Shown: one piece after another, positions 26,414 to 34,992 of the stretch
Position numbering within the stretch: the first letter of the stretch is position 1
How the letters are laid out: every line of letters begins with the position of its first letter
Assembly: GCA_964247755.1 (NCBI GenBank)
Contig: CAXTVX010000004.1
Coordinates: 96,411 to 160,410, forward strand
Direction: 5' to 3'
Origin: Lichenicola sp964247755
GTDB lineage: Bacteria; Pseudomonadota; Alphaproteobacteria; Acetobacterales; Acetobacteraceae
DNA length: 64,000 bases
Program-made: the position numbers and the translations under genes
Notes under the pieces: model-generated
Database searches by the model: none
What the model was told of the DNA's origin: nothing
What the model saw: the letters and a program-made list of their open reading frames with translations, nothing else

Positions 26414-26905
26414 TCAGATCGGCACGCCGGCGAGGTCGCGGCTGGTGCGTATGGTCTGAAGGGTCTGCAGGCGGCTCACATGCGCGGTCTCGGTCAGGCG
26501 GCGGGTGAGCTGGTTCTCGTGCGCGGTGTCGCGGGCGACCAGGCGAAGCAGGAAGTCGCCGCCGCCGCGGATCATGTGGCACTCGCGCACCTCGGGCCAC
26601 TCGGCGACCAGCGCCTCGAAGCCGGTCAGCACGCTGTCCTTCTGGCTGTCGAGGCCGACCAGGGCAAAGAACACCACGGTCCAGCCGAGCAGGAGCGGGT
26701 CGCTGTCGCCGTGGTAGCCGCGTATCACCCCCAGCTCCTCCAGCCGGCGAACCCGGCGCAGGCAGGGCGGGGCAGAGATGCCGGCACGCCTGGCCAGCTC
26801 GACGTTGGTCATGCGGCCGTCCTGCTGCAGCTCGGCGACGATGCGCCGGTCGATGGCGTCGAGCTCGACACCGAGCTGGATACCAAGCTGGTCTGCGATC
26901 TGCAT
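26414..26905 (-). CDS. Lrp/AsnC family transcriptional regulator
   Basis: A 163-residue regulator. The winged helix-turn-helix is at about 13-65 (DAIDRRIVAELQQDGRMTNV, LARRAGISAPPCLRRVRRLE), and the C-terminal RAM/AsnC ligand-binding domain at about 75-150 (RGGGDFLLRLVARD). I use the ATG at 26905, which gives the standard family length; the frame upstream runs into the trxB promoter. It is divergent from trxB, with a dyad at 26952-26986 between them that may be its operator. Regulation of trxB or of its own gene is plausible; the effector is unknown. Confidence 0.88.
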   Translation of the reverse strand: MQIADQLGIQLGVELDAIDRRIVAELQQDGRMTNVELARRAGISAPPCLRRVRRLEELGVIRGYHGDSDPLLLGWTVVFFALVGLDSQKDSVLTGFEALVAEWPEVRECHMIRGGGDFLLRLVARDTAHENQLTRRLTETAHVSRLQTLQTIRTSRDLAGVPI

Positions 26906-26951
26906 GGCGGCATGGTGTATTGCAGCCACGGCCACACGCAAAGGCCGCAGC

Positions 26952-26986
26952 CTGCGGCGCTGGCGCCCATCTTGCTTGCGCCGCAG
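26952..26986. promoter_or_regulatory. Inverted repeat between Lrp gene and trxB
   Basis: CTGCGGCGC (26952-26960) and GCGCCGCAG (26978-26986) are perfect 9-bp complementary arms with a 17-bp spacer. The position between two divergent promoters suggests an operator, perhaps for the adjacent Lrp-type regulator, or a hairpin in the leader of either transcript. No recognised Lrp consensus is claimed. Confidence 0.35.
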
Positions 26987-27032
26987 CAAACCAGGCTCAT
27001 ATCCTGGCCGAAGCGTGAGAATCGATCGCCCC

Positions 27033-28019
27033 ATGACCCAGACCTTCACCACCGACCTGCTCGTCATCGGCGCCGGCCCGGCCGGCTATACCGCCGCGAT
27101 CTATGCCGCGCGGGCCAACATGAAGCCGATCCTGGTGTCGGGGCTGCAGCCGGGCGGCCAGCTGACCATCACCACCGACGTCGAGAACTATCCCGGCTTC
27201 GCCGAGGCGGTGCAGGGCCCGTGGCTGATGGAGCAGATGGCGGCCCAGGCGGAGCATGTCGGCACGCGGGTGATCTCCGACCTGATCGTCGAGTGCGAGC
27301 TGCAGCCCCGGCGGGCCGGCGAGCCGTTCCGGCTGGTCGGCGACGGGGGCGACATCTATCTCGCGCGCACGGTGGTGATCGCCACCGGCGCCCAGGCACG
27401 CTGGCTCGGCCTGCCGGCGGAGAGCCGGCTGCACGGCGCCGGGGTGTCGGCCTGCGCCACCTGCGACGGCTTCTTCTACCGCGGCAAGCGGGTGGCGGTG
27501 ATCGGCGGCGGCAACACCGCGGTCGAGGAGGCGCTGTTCCTCACCCACCACGCCGACCACGTGACGCTGATCCACCGGCGGGACCGGCTGCGCGCGGAGC
27601 GGATCCTGCAGGACCGGCTGTTCGCCCACCCCAAGGTGTCGGTGCTGTGGAACAGCGTGGTCGAGGACATCACCGACGCCGGCACGCCGCCGGTGGTGGA
27701 CGGGGTGGTATTGCGCGACACGGTCACGGGCCGGAGCAGCCGGCTCGGCGTCGACGGGGTGTTCGTGGCGATCGGCCACCTGCCCAACACCACGGTGTTC
27801 CGCGGCCAGGTCGAGCTCGACGCGGAAGGCTACGTTCTCACCGATCCCGGCAGCACGCGCACCTCGGTGCCGGGCGTGTTCGCCGCCGGCGACGTGCAGG
27901 ACAAGGTATTCCGCCAGGCGGTGACCGCAGCCGGCACCGGCTGCATGGCCGCACTCGAAGCGGAACGCTACCTGACCGAGCAGGTGGTCCCGCTCCCGGC
28001 CGAAGCCGAAGCCGCCTAG
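27033..28019 (+). CDS. trxB: Thioredoxin-disulfide reductase
   Basis: A 328-residue flavoprotein that passes electrons from NADPH to thioredoxin in the cytoplasm. The FAD-binding GXGXXG is at LLVIGAGPAGYTAAIYAARA near 10-29. The redox-active pair Cys141/Cys144 is in SACATCDGFFYRG. The NADPH motif VAVIGGGNTAVEEALFL follows near 155, and the second FAD motif is VFAAGDVQD near 286. Start at the ATG at 27033; the longer open frame to 26778 is the antisense of the Lrp gene. Divergent Lrp and downstream LysR genes are arranged as commonly seen in Acetobacteraceae. Confidence 0.93.
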   Translation: MTQTFTTDLLVIGAGPAGYTAAIYAARANMKPILVSGLQPGGQLTITTDVENYPGFAEAVQGPWLMEQMAAQAEHVGTRVISDLIVECELQPRRAGEPFRLVGDGGDIYLARTVVIATGAQARWLGLPAESRLHGAGVSACATCDGFFYRGKRVAVIGGGNTAVEEALFLTHHADHVTLIHRRDRLRAERILQDRLFAHPKVSVLWNSVVEDITDAGTPPVVDGVVLRDTVTGRSSRLGVDGVFVAIGHLPNTTVFRGQVELDAEGYVLTDPGSTRTSVPGVFAAGDVQDKVFRQAVTAAGTGCMAALEAERYLTEQVVPLPAEAEAA

Positions 28020-28070
28020 AGGGAGCGGGTTCGTGCGGCCCTCAACCCCGAACCGATGGAACGGCGCACG

Positions 28071-28961
28071 ATGAGCATGGATTGGGACAAGCTCAGGATT
28101 TTCCACGCGGTCGCGGAGGCGGGCAGCTTCACCCATGCCGGCGACGTGCTCAACCTGAGCCAGTCCGCGGTCAGCCGGCAGATCTCGGCGCTGGAGGAGG
28201 CGCTCCAGGTGCCGCTGTTCCATCGCCACGCGCGAGGCCTGATCCTGACCGAGCAGGGCGAGCAGATGAACCGCACCGTGCGGGAGGTGTTCGCCAAGCT
28301 CGCCATGACCGAGGCGCTGCTCAGCGAAAGCAAGGAGAAGGCGGCCGGCCGGCTCAAGGTGACCACCACCGCCGGCTTCGGCACCGCCTGGCTGGCGCCA
28401 CGGCTGCCGCGCTTCCTGGCGATGCACCCGGACATCTCCATCACCCTGATCCTGGAAGACAGCGACCTCGATCTCGGCATGCGCGAAGCCGACGTGGCGA
28501 TCCGCATGCACCCGCCGCGTCAGCCCGACCTGGTGCAGCGGCACCTGACCGACATCCAGATGCCGGTCTGCGCCTCGCCGGACTACCTCCAGCGCAACGG
28601 CACCCCGGCCACGGCGGAAGACCTGGACGGGCACAAGCTGCTGCTGTTCGGCTCCTACCGGCCGCCGGTGGCGGACGTGAACTGGCTGGCGAGCCTCGGG
28701 CGGCCGAACGGGCAGAAGCGGCAGCCGGTGTTCGAGGTGAACAGCCTGACCGCCCTGGCCGACGCGATCGAGGCCGGGCTCGGGATCGGCTCGGTGCCGC
28801 ACTACATGCTGACCGACCGGCCGGGCCTCCAGCGGATCATGCCCGACATCAAGCCGCCGACGATCGAGGCCTACTTCGTGTATCCGGAGGAGCTGCGCAC
28901 GTCGAAGCGGGTGGCGGTGTTCCGGGACTTCCTGCTGGCCGAGATGCCGTCGCGGCATTGA
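28071..28961 (+). CDS. LysR family transcriptional regulator
   Basis: A 296-residue LysR-type regulator. The N-terminal winged helix-turn-helix covers about 3-62 (DKLRIFHAVAEAGSFTHAGD, LNLSQSAVSRQISALEE). The effector-binding domain covers about 90-295 (KVTTTAGFGTAWLAPRLPRF, READVAIRMHPPRQP). Three ATG codons are close together at 28056, 28071 and 28077; I choose 28071 because GGAACGG is just upstream, with moderate certainty. It follows trxB by about 50 bp, which suggests co-transcription with, or a promoter after, trxB. Inducer and targets are unknown. Confidence 0.88.
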   Translation: MSMDWDKLRIFHAVAEAGSFTHAGDVLNLSQSAVSRQISALEEALQVPLFHRHARGLILTEQGEQMNRTVREVFAKLAMTEALLSESKEKAAGRLKVTTTAGFGTAWLAPRLPRFLAMHPDISITLILEDSDLDLGMREADVAIRMHPPRQPDLVQRHLTDIQMPVCASPDYLQRNGTPATAEDLDGHKLLLFGSYRPPVADVNWLASLGRPNGQKRQPVFEVNSLTALADAIEAGLGIGSVPHYMLTDRPGLQRIMPDIKPPTIEAYFVYPEELRTSKRVAVFRDFLLAEMPSRH

Positions 28962-28974
28962 CGTGGACAGTGCG

Positions 28975-29220
28975 ATGAACCGGATGCGGCGTCGTTCCCG
29001 TCTCGCGGCGCTGTCGGTCGCCCTGCTGCCGTTGCTGGCGTCCTGCTCCGGCGCGCCGCCGGGCGCCAGGGCGGCACCGGGAGTGGACACCGACCTGCAG
29101 CCGAACGGCAAGCCGTATGTCGGGCCGGCGACGGTGACGTCAGGCCCTCCGGCGGACAACACCGACGCACGGCTGTATTGCCATCCCGAAGGTGTCGGGA
29201 GCGCCTGCAGCCGCCAGTAG
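28975..29220 (+). CDS. Small lipoprotein, unknown function
   Basis: An 81-residue protein with a basic N-terminus, a hydrophobic stretch and a lipobox (LLPLLASCSGAPP, Cys near residue 23), so it is probably a lipid-anchored envelope protein. The mature part is short and contains two more cysteines (YCHPE and ACSRQ). Start at the ATG at 28975; a GTG at 28963 is an alternative four codons upstream. It begins 13 bp after the LysR stop. I do not recognise a family. Confidence 0.6.
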   Translation: MNRMRRRSRLAALSVALLPLLASCSGAPPGARAAPGVDTDLQPNGKPYVGPATVTSGPPADNTDARLYCHPEGVGSACSRQ

Positions 29221-29609
29221 TTCTGATCCGTCGGGCAGGACATGCCAGGAAGGCGCGGGAGACGTCGGTCGCGTCGCAGCGTTCTCGGTGCGGCTCGAGC
29301 CACCGCCTCGATGGCATCCTCGGTCACGGCACGCGGACGGTGATCATGACATGGCAGCGAGCAGCCGGTCGTCCAGCCGCCGACGGGCTCCTGTCGGACA
29401 ACGATGGCGACGCGCTTCCTGCACCGACACCATCCGGAGCCCGGCGTGAGCGCCGTCACCCCGTTCTCGCATCGGGTCCGTTGGCGGGGTCCGGCATCCC
29501 TGCGGCTCCGGGTGCCGTCGGCGGAGGTGCCGGATCGACGGGACCGATATACGAAGCAGCCGGTGCACCGGAGGCCGATCCGAGGCTGGTTCACGGTCGT
29601 CGGTGGATG
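29221..29609. other. 389-bp stretch without a supported gene
   Basis: Several overlapping open frames cross this stretch on both strands, but none shows a domain, signal peptide or plausible ribosome site. I see no tRNA, strong hairpin or direct repeat. It may carry the promoter of the STY0301-like gene that follows. Confidence 0.5.
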
Positions 29610-29954
29610 ATGGAGGCCAGTCCAGTGCCGCGGAACAGGATCGTCTGGCCGTTGCCGGGTCTCGCGATCATCGCCTGCACGGGCGCGGCGCCGGCAACCT
29701 GTCCTTCCCGCCTGGCGGAGACCGGCGTCATGCACCCGCTCGTCAACGTTTCCTTGTACGACGGGCCGCCGGACCAGATGGCGGACCTGATTCCGGTCGC
29801 GGCCGGAGAAACCGACAGGTGGAACCTGGACGGCGCAGACCCCTACCTCGTGTGCAGGTTCGACGGCACGACCACGGTCGTCACGCTCCATGCAGGAGGC
29901 GCGAAGCGCTGCGAGGCTGGCGGCAAGCCGTTCCAGGCATACTGCAAGCGGTAG
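29610..29954 (+). CDS. STY0301-family small secreted protein
   Basis: A 114-residue protein whose C-terminal half matches the pattern of STY0301-family envelope proteins: SLYDGPPDQMADLIP near 49-63, then WNL and YLVCRFDGTTTVV near 80, and a final KRCEAGG. The N-terminus (NRIVWPLPGLAIIACTGAAP) is a plausible signal peptide, which predicts export. ATG codons at 29607 and 29610 are equivalent; I use the second. Function is not known for the family; two or more disulfides are likely from the cysteine pattern. Neighbours are the small lipoprotein and the TraR-like protein. Confidence 0.65.
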   Translation: MEASPVPRNRIVWPLPGLAIIACTGAAPATCPSRLAETGVMHPLVNVSLYDGPPDQMADLIPVAAGETDRWNLDGADPYLVCRFDGTTTVVTLHAGGAKRCEAGGKPFQAYCKR

Positions 29955-30072
29955 AGCCGGTCGCTTCCAGGCCACGCTGCGCGTGAAGGGGTTGTCCAGC
30001 TCCGACGGCCTGGCGACCGACCGGGCATGAGCCGATGATGCGTCGCCGATCCGGGCGACGGCGACGCCGAGG

Positions 30073-30336
30073 CTATCTGAGCTGGCTGTCCTTGTTGCCC
30101 CTGCGGTTGAACCCGCCGCCGCTCGACGGACGATCGCGCGCCGACTGGCACGCGACGCAGGTGCGCGCTCCGGGCAACGCCCGGCGGCGGGCTTCCGGGA
30201 TCTCGTCGCCGCACTCGAGGCAGTGGGTTCCGCCCTCGCCGGTCGGCATGTGCGCCCGCGCCCGCATCACCCCGTCCAGGACGGTGTCGTCGATCTGGTC
30301 CTGTACCGCTCCGTCCGGAGCCCAACCGCTCGCCAT
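30073..30336 (-). CDS. TraR/DksA-type C4 zinc finger protein
   Basis: An 87-residue protein with the short TraR/YbiI layout: a helical N-terminal half (DQIDDTVLDGVMRARAHM) and a C4 zinc finger, HCLECGDEIPEARRRALPGA then TCVACQ, around residues 38-64. Family members bind RNA polymerase through the secondary channel and alter promoter response, or are phage/accessory DksA-like proteins. It lacks the long coiled coil of DksA. It stands alone on the minus strand in an accessory patch. Start at the ATG at 30336. Confidence 0.8.
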   Translation of the reverse strand: MASGWAPDGAVQDQIDDTVLDGVMRARAHMPTGEGGTHCLECGDEIPEARRRALPGARTCVACQSARDRPSSGGGFNRRGNKDSQLR

Positions 30337-30663
30337 CGCCGCCTCCGGTCTGCTGCGCCATTCTCAGGTGGGGATTGCGGTGCATGCTCCCAAGGATCGT
30401 GGAGCCGTGCCCCGGCGCCTGCCCGATCGCCCGGGGCGGCGACGCTCCTGCCGCACTGGCACCGCGAGGGCGTCGACACGCGGCGCGTCAGGCGATGCCG
30501 TAGCCGGTCGCCGGCAGCACACCGGGCCGCCCGTGCCGATCAGCCCTGCCGGACAGCCAGGGCAGATGCCTCCAGCGGATCGGCGACGATCGCGCACGGT
30601 GCAGAGCGGGACACGAGTGCGATGCGCCACCTGCCGCTCGATCCCGGCGATGGTGTCGGACGA
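30337..30663. other. 327-bp stretch containing a decayed MFS-transporter fragment
   Basis: No intact gene is supported here. The middle (30497-30570) is a degraded copy of part of the MFS transporter gene that lies about 1 kb to the right, annotated separately. The remainder shows no match to the transporter that I can see and no other recognisable element. Confidence 0.6.
30497..30570 (-). pseudogene. Decayed duplicate of an MFS transporter segment
   Basis: This 74-bp stretch aligns with 31537-31604 inside the MFS gene in the same orientation, with mostly single-base differences and small indels. Shared strings include GCCGTAGCCGGTCGCC, ACCGGGCCGCC and GTGCCGATCAGCC. Read on the minus strand it gives GLIGTGGPV in one frame and PATGYGI in another, versus GRLIGTGGPVPLATGYGV in the intact protein. 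So it carries at least one frameshift. The Uma2 gene lies between the copy and the intact gene. Confidence 0.65.
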
Positions 30664-31245
30664 CTAGTTCGCGTCCTCGTCGGATGCGCCCGGCGAAGCG
30701 AACTCGTAAATCTCGATCATCGGTATCTCGAGGCCCACGCTCCGCAAGGCGAGGACGGAAGTCATGCCGTCGACGGCGGCAAAGGACCACGTCCCGTCCC
30801 CTTCCCGGCGATAAACATGCGCCGCCATGTCGTCCTGGTAGATCTCGACGATCTCCTGGATGCCCTCGACGTCCTGAAGGTCGCGGCGCTTCCGGTCCCG
30901 GACACGCCACGCGCGGAGCTCGGACGGTGACACGATCTCGAACACGACCCGTGGAAGATCGCCGCACCGGATGGTGACATCGGGGATGCGGGCCGTGCTC
31001 CGCTGCTGCTGCTTCGGGGCAGCGCCGCTGCCGGCTTCCGGCCGGCACCCTCCGGTGTTGCCGCGCAGGCGGCTTGCAAGGGCAGCCGTCAGGCCGGAGA
31101 CGATGGCGCCATGCTCCGGTGTCGGGGCTGCCTGTCCGACAACACGGCCGTCGATGAGCTCGTAGCGCCAAGCGGAACCGAACCCGCCCTGGTCTGTCGC
31201 CAGGAAGTCGGCTGCGGTCCAGAGGAGCCCTGCGCGTTCCGCCAT
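30664..31245 (-). CDS. Uma2 family protein (putative PD-(D/E)XK nuclease fold)
   Basis: A 193-residue Uma2/DUF820 protein. WTAADFLATDQ and the central WRYELIDGRVVGQAAPTPEH (about 27-46) are diagnostic. The core acidic residues lie in ARIPDVTI near 91 and RVVFEIVSPSELRAWRVRDR near 101-120, fitting a restriction-like nuclease fold. Function is not established for this widespread, often multicopy family. Start at the ATG at 31245; the upstream frame is not protein-like. It stands between the MFS gene and a decayed duplicate of that gene, so it may have arrived with a local rearrangement. Confidence 0.83.
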   Translation of the reverse strand: MAERAGLLWTAADFLATDQGGFGSAWRYELIDGRVVGQAAPTPEHGAIVSGLTAALASRLRGNTGGCRPEAGSGAAPKQQQRSTARIPDVTIRCGDLPRVVFEIVSPSELRAWRVRDRKRRDLQDVEGIQEIVEIYQDDMAAHVYRREGDGTWSFAAVDGMTSVLALRSVGLEIPMIEIYEFASPGASDEDAN

Positions 31246-31401
31246 GTCGGTCCCTTGCCTGCGTGCGCAGACTAGCCGGCCTCGTCGCCTCGCCGCCATC
31301 GCGATCTGCTGTGCCGATCCCGCCGGGCAGACGCGTCGTGGTGGTCGGCCGCCCCGTGTGCGATGCGGCGGGGCCGGATCGCGGGATCGGGCCGAGCCGC
31401 G

Positions 31402-32904
31402 TCAGGCGGTGCGGGTCCCGCCGGTGGCGAGAGCTGCCGGGATCGGCGGCGAAATGCTTTCCAGCGAGCGGCCCTCGCAGTCGATCCCGAGCCGGAGCGC
31501 GGTAACGCCGGCCGCCAGCATCAGCAGCCCGGACACGCCGTAGCCGGTCGCCAAGGGCACCGGGCCGCCGGTGCCGATCAGCCTGCCGAACAGCCAGGGC
31601 GTGCCGGCGGCGAACACCATGCCGAAGGCGTAGAACAGGGCGATCGCGGTGGCGCGCACCTCCAGCGGGAACACCTCGCCCGCGGTCAGGTAGGCGGCCG
31701 AGGCGGCGGCGGAGGCGAAGAAGAAGATCGCCGCCCAGCCGATCGTCTGCGTCAGCGCCGTCATCTGCCCGCCCGCGAACAGCGCCGCCACCAGCACCAT
31801 CAGCACGCCCGACACCCCGTAGGTGGCGAAGATCATGCGCCGGCGCCCGATCGTGTCGAACAGGGCGCCGAGCAGCAGGGGCCCCAGGAAGTTGCTGGCG
31901 GCGATCGGCAGGATGAACAGGCCGACGCGTGCCGCCGGCACGTGCTCGTAATGGGTCAGCACCATGCCGTAGGTGAAGAACACCGCGTTGTACAGGCAGG
32001 CCTGGGCGACCATCATTACCAGCACCAGCACCGAGCGCATCCGGTACTGGCCGACCATCGCGGCCAGCACGACCCTGTAGCCGAACACCCGTCGGGGATG
32101 GATCAGCAGGAACTCGTCGACGGCGCGCAGCGGCCGGCCGGTGCGGCGCACCACCTCGCGCTCGATGGCGTCGATCGCGGCGCGGCCTTCGGCATGCCGG
32201 CCATGGGTCACCAGCCAGCGCGGGCTTTCCGGCACGAAGCGGCGCAGCAGCAGGATCAGGAGGCCGAGCACGCCGCCGATGCCGAAGCCCAGCCGCCAGC
32301 CGAGGTCGATGCCGACCAGGTGGCCGCCGAGCAGGAACAGCGAGGCGCCGGCGCCCGCACCGGCACCCAGCCAGAACGAGCCGTTGACGATCAGGTCGAC
32401 CCGGCCGCGCAGCCGCGCCGGGATCAGCTCGTCGATCGCCGAGTTGATCGCGGAATACTCGCCGCCGATGCCGATCCCGGTGACGAGGCGGAACAGCATG
32501 AACGACCGCACGTCCCATGAGAACGCCGACAGCAGCACGCCGACGATGTAGACGCCGAGCGTGACGTTGAAGATGCTCTTGCGCCCGAACCGGTCGGTCA
32601 GCCAGCCGAACAGCAGCGCGCCGATCACCGCGCCGACCACGTAGGCCGAGGCCGCGCCGCCGATCTGCTCGGCCGACAGCCGCAGCGTCCGCGGGTCCTG
32701 CAGGATCGGCCCGATCGAGCCGACGATGGTGACCTCGAGACCGTCCAGGATCCAGGTGATGCCCAGTGCCGCCACCAGCAGGACATGGAACCGGCACCAC
32801 GGCAGCCGGTCGAGACGGGCGGGAATGTCAGTGCGCACCGACGGCAGCGGGCCGCGGCGGGCGGGCCGCAGGCCGTGGCGCGGATCATCGACGGCATTCG
32901 ACAC
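31402..32904 (-). CDS. MFS transporter (sugar-porter/aromatic-acid-like, 12 TM)
   Basis: A 500-residue major facilitator with 12 hydrophobic segments. The loop motif between helices 2 and 3 is present (FGWLTDRFGRKSIFNVTLGV, near 100), as is GIGIGGEYSAINSAIDELIP near 145-164. The mid-protein motif RFVPESPRWLVTHGR near 225 is typical of the sugar-porter and related MFS families. The substrate is unknown. Start is a GTG at 32904. A decayed copy of about 70 bp of its 3' half lies at 30497-30570. It stands alone, 170 bp from the TPP enzyme on the same strand. Confidence 0.87.
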   Translation of the reverse strand: MSNAVDDPRHGLRPARRGPLPSVRTDIPARLDRLPWCRFHVLLVAALGITWILDGLEVTIVGSIGPILQDPRTLRLSAEQIGGAASAYVVGAVIGALLFGWLTDRFGRKSIFNVTLGVYIVGVLLSAFSWDVRSFMLFRLVTGIGIGGEYSAINSAIDELIPARLRGRVDLIVNGSFWLGAGAGAGASLFLLGGHLVGIDLGWRLGFGIGGVLGLLILLLRRFVPESPRWLVTHGRHAEGRAAIDAIEREVVRRTGRPLRAVDEFLLIHPRRVFGYRVVLAAMVGQYRMRSVLVLVMMVAQACLYNAVFFTYGMVLTHYEHVPAARVGLFILPIAASNFLGPLLLGALFDTIGRRRMIFATYGVSGVLMVLVAALFAGGQMTALTQTIGWAAIFFFASAAASAAYLTAGEVFPLEVRATAIALFYAFGMVFAAGTPWLFGRLIGTGGPVPLATGYGVSGLLMLAAGVTALRLGIDCEGRSLESISPPIPAALATGGTRTA

Positions 32905-33080
32905 GAGCGCGGCCTCCCAGCCTGTCGTTCGGATCGGGACGGCGGGACTTGGCGCCCGCTTCCTTCCCGGTCCGATGGTCGTCTACGGCGTGGTCCCTGG
33001 GGCAGCCGACCCGCCGACCGACCGCGGTCTTGTCACGCGGACGCGGCGCGGGTCAAGCAGGGCGCGGCCAGCACCGCTCA

Positions 33081-34874
33081 TCAGTGCCGCGACGGCAGCA
33101 CGGACGCCATCACCTCCCGCGCCACGTTCCTGAGGATGCTGCCCCGCTCCGGATCACGCGGCACCGACATGGCGAACTTCTTCGCCTGGTCCAGGGTGAT
33201 GTGCGGCGGCAGCGGCGGCACGTTGGGATCGGTGTAGGCTTCCAGCACCACAGGGCGGTCCGACGCCAGCGCCTCGTCCCAGGCGGCACCCACCTTCTCG
33301 GGGTCGTCGACGAAGATGCCCTTCAAGCCCAGCAGCTCGGCATACTTGTGGTACGGCATGTCGGGGATCGACTGGGTCGACATGGTCTTCGGCTCGCCGG
33401 ACTGGATCCGCTCCTCCCAGGTCACCTGGTTGAGGTCGCGGTTGTTCAGCACCAGGCAGATCCAGTTCGGGGTGGCCCATTCCTTCCAGTACTTGGCGAC
33501 GTCGATCAGCACGTTGAGGCCGTTCATCTGCATCGCGCCGTCGCCCATGCAGGCGATCACGGTGCGGTCGGGATAGGCGAACTTCGCTGCCACCGCGTAG
33601 GGCGTCCCGGCGCCGAGCGAGGCCAGGCCGCCGGACAGCGAGCCCATCATGCCGCGCCGGAACTTGAGGTCGCGCGCGTACCAGTTGGCGGCGGACCCGG
33701 AATCGGCGGTGACGATCGCGCGTTCCGGCAGGCGCGAGCTCAGCTCCCAGAACACACGCTGCGGGTTGAGCGGCTCGGCCGCGTGCATCGCGCGCGCCTC
33801 GAGCAGCTTCCACCACTTGGCGACGTTCTTCTCGATCCCCTCGCGCCAGGAGCGGTCCTTCTTGCGGTGGAGCAGCGGGATCAGCGCCTGCAGGGTGAGT
33901 GCCGAGTCGCCGTGCAGGTGCACGTCCATCGGGTAGCGCAGGCCGAGCATCTCGGGGTCGATGTCGATCTGCACCGCCCTCGCCTGCCCCTCCTTGGGCA
34001 GGAACTCGGTCCATGGGAAGCCGGAGCCGACCATCAGCAGGGTGTCGCAGCCGAGCATCATGTCGGACGAGGGCTCGGTGCCCAGCAGGCCGATGGAGCC
34101 AGTCACGAAGGGCAGGTCGTCCGGCACCACCTGCTTGCCGAGCAGCGCCTTGGCGATGCCGCAGCCGAGCAGGTCGGCCACCTCGATCAGCTCGTCGGTG
34201 GCGCCCTTGGCGCCGGCACCGATCAGGATCGAGACCTTCTTCCCCTCGTTGAGGATGTCGGCGGCGCGTTGCAGGTCGGCCTCGTACGGCACCACGCGCG
34301 GCTTGCTGTAGCCGATGGAGGAATGCTCGTAGCCATGGAGGTGTGGCGGCTTCTCGACCGCCGGCATGATCTGGATGTTGGCCGGGAACACCACGCAGGT
34401 GACGCGGCGCTCGGCGATGGCGATGCGGAAGGCGCGGTCGATCAGATGGCGCACCTGGACCGGGTCGGACGCCATCTCGCAATAGGCGCCGGCCACGTCC
34501 TTGAACAGCGACTTCAGGTCCAGCTCCTGCTGGTCCGAGCCGCCGATCACCGGGGTGCCGTGCTGGCCGACCAGGGCCACCACCGGCTGGTGGTCGAGCC
34601 GGGCGTCGTAGAGGCCGTTCAGCAGGTGCACCGCACCCGGCCCGGAGGTCGCGAGGCACACGCCGACCTCGCCGGTGAACTTGGCGTGGGCCGAGGCCAT
34701 GAACGCCGCCATCTCCTCGTGGCGGACCTGCACGAACTTAAGCGTGCCCGCCTTGTCGGCGTCGTCCACCGCGACGTCGAGGCCGGCGATGCCGTCGCCG
34801 GGATAGCCGAAGATGCGTCGCACGCCCCATTCCTGCATGCGTTCGACGATGAACTCGCTGACGTTCTTGCTCAT
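33081..34874 (-). CDS. Thiamine pyrophosphate-dependent enzyme, pyruvate oxidase/dehydrogenase (PoxB)-like
   Basis: A 597-residue TPP enzyme with the three-domain acetolactate synthase/pyruvate oxidase layout. The cofactor-activating glutamate is in QVRHEEMAAFMASAHAKFTG near 50. The TPP-magnesium motif runs from CMGDGAMQMNG to LVLNNRDLNQV near 435-470 (GDG to NN spacing correct). The middle domain binds FAD or a relict of it. PoxB-type enzymes convert pyruvate to acetate and CO2, passing electrons to quinone; this copy has no obvious C-terminal membrane-binding peptide, so that assignment is provisional. Start at the ATG at 34874. Confidence 0.82.
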   Translation of the reverse strand: MSKNVSEFIVERMQEWGVRRIFGYPGDGIAGLDVAVDDADKAGTLKFVQVRHEEMAAFMASAHAKFTGEVGVCLATSGPGAVHLLNGLYDARLDHQPVVALVGQHGTPVIGGSDQQELDLKSLFKDVAGAYCEMASDPVQVRHLIDRAFRIAIAERRVTCVVFPANIQIMPAVEKPPHLHGYEHSSIGYSKPRVVPYEADLQRAADILNEGKKVSILIGAGAKGATDELIEVADLLGCGIAKALLGKQVVPDDLPFVTGSIGLLGTEPSSDMMLGCDTLLMVGSGFPWTEFLPKEGQARAVQIDIDPEMLGLRYPMDVHLHGDSALTLQALIPLLHRKKDRSWREGIEKNVAKWWKLLEARAMHAAEPLNPQRVFWELSSRLPERAIVTADSGSAANWYARDLKFRRGMMGSLSGGLASLGAGTPYAVAAKFAYPDRTVIACMGDGAMQMNGLNVLIDVAKYWKEWATPNWICLVLNNRDLNQVTWEERIQSGEPKTMSTQSIPDMPYHKYAELLGLKGIFVDDPEKVGAAWDEALASDRPVVLEAYTDPNVPPLPPHITLDQAKKFAMSVPRDPERGSILRNVAREVMASVLPSRH

Positions 34875-34992
34875 GGCACGGGCTCCGGCGCGTTTGGGGG
34901 CGGTCTGCGTTCGGCAGCAACGCCCGGCCGTTCGGTGCCGTTCCAGCCGTTCCGTTACGGAGTCCTTCGCCGCCCCGCTCCGGGCCGCCGGT

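Noticed and set aside
26997..29975. Minus-strand open frame of 992 codons across trxB, LysR and a lipoprotein
   Set aside because: It crosses three recognisable plus-strand genes and has the low-complexity Arg/His/Gln composition of antisense frames in GC-rich DNA.
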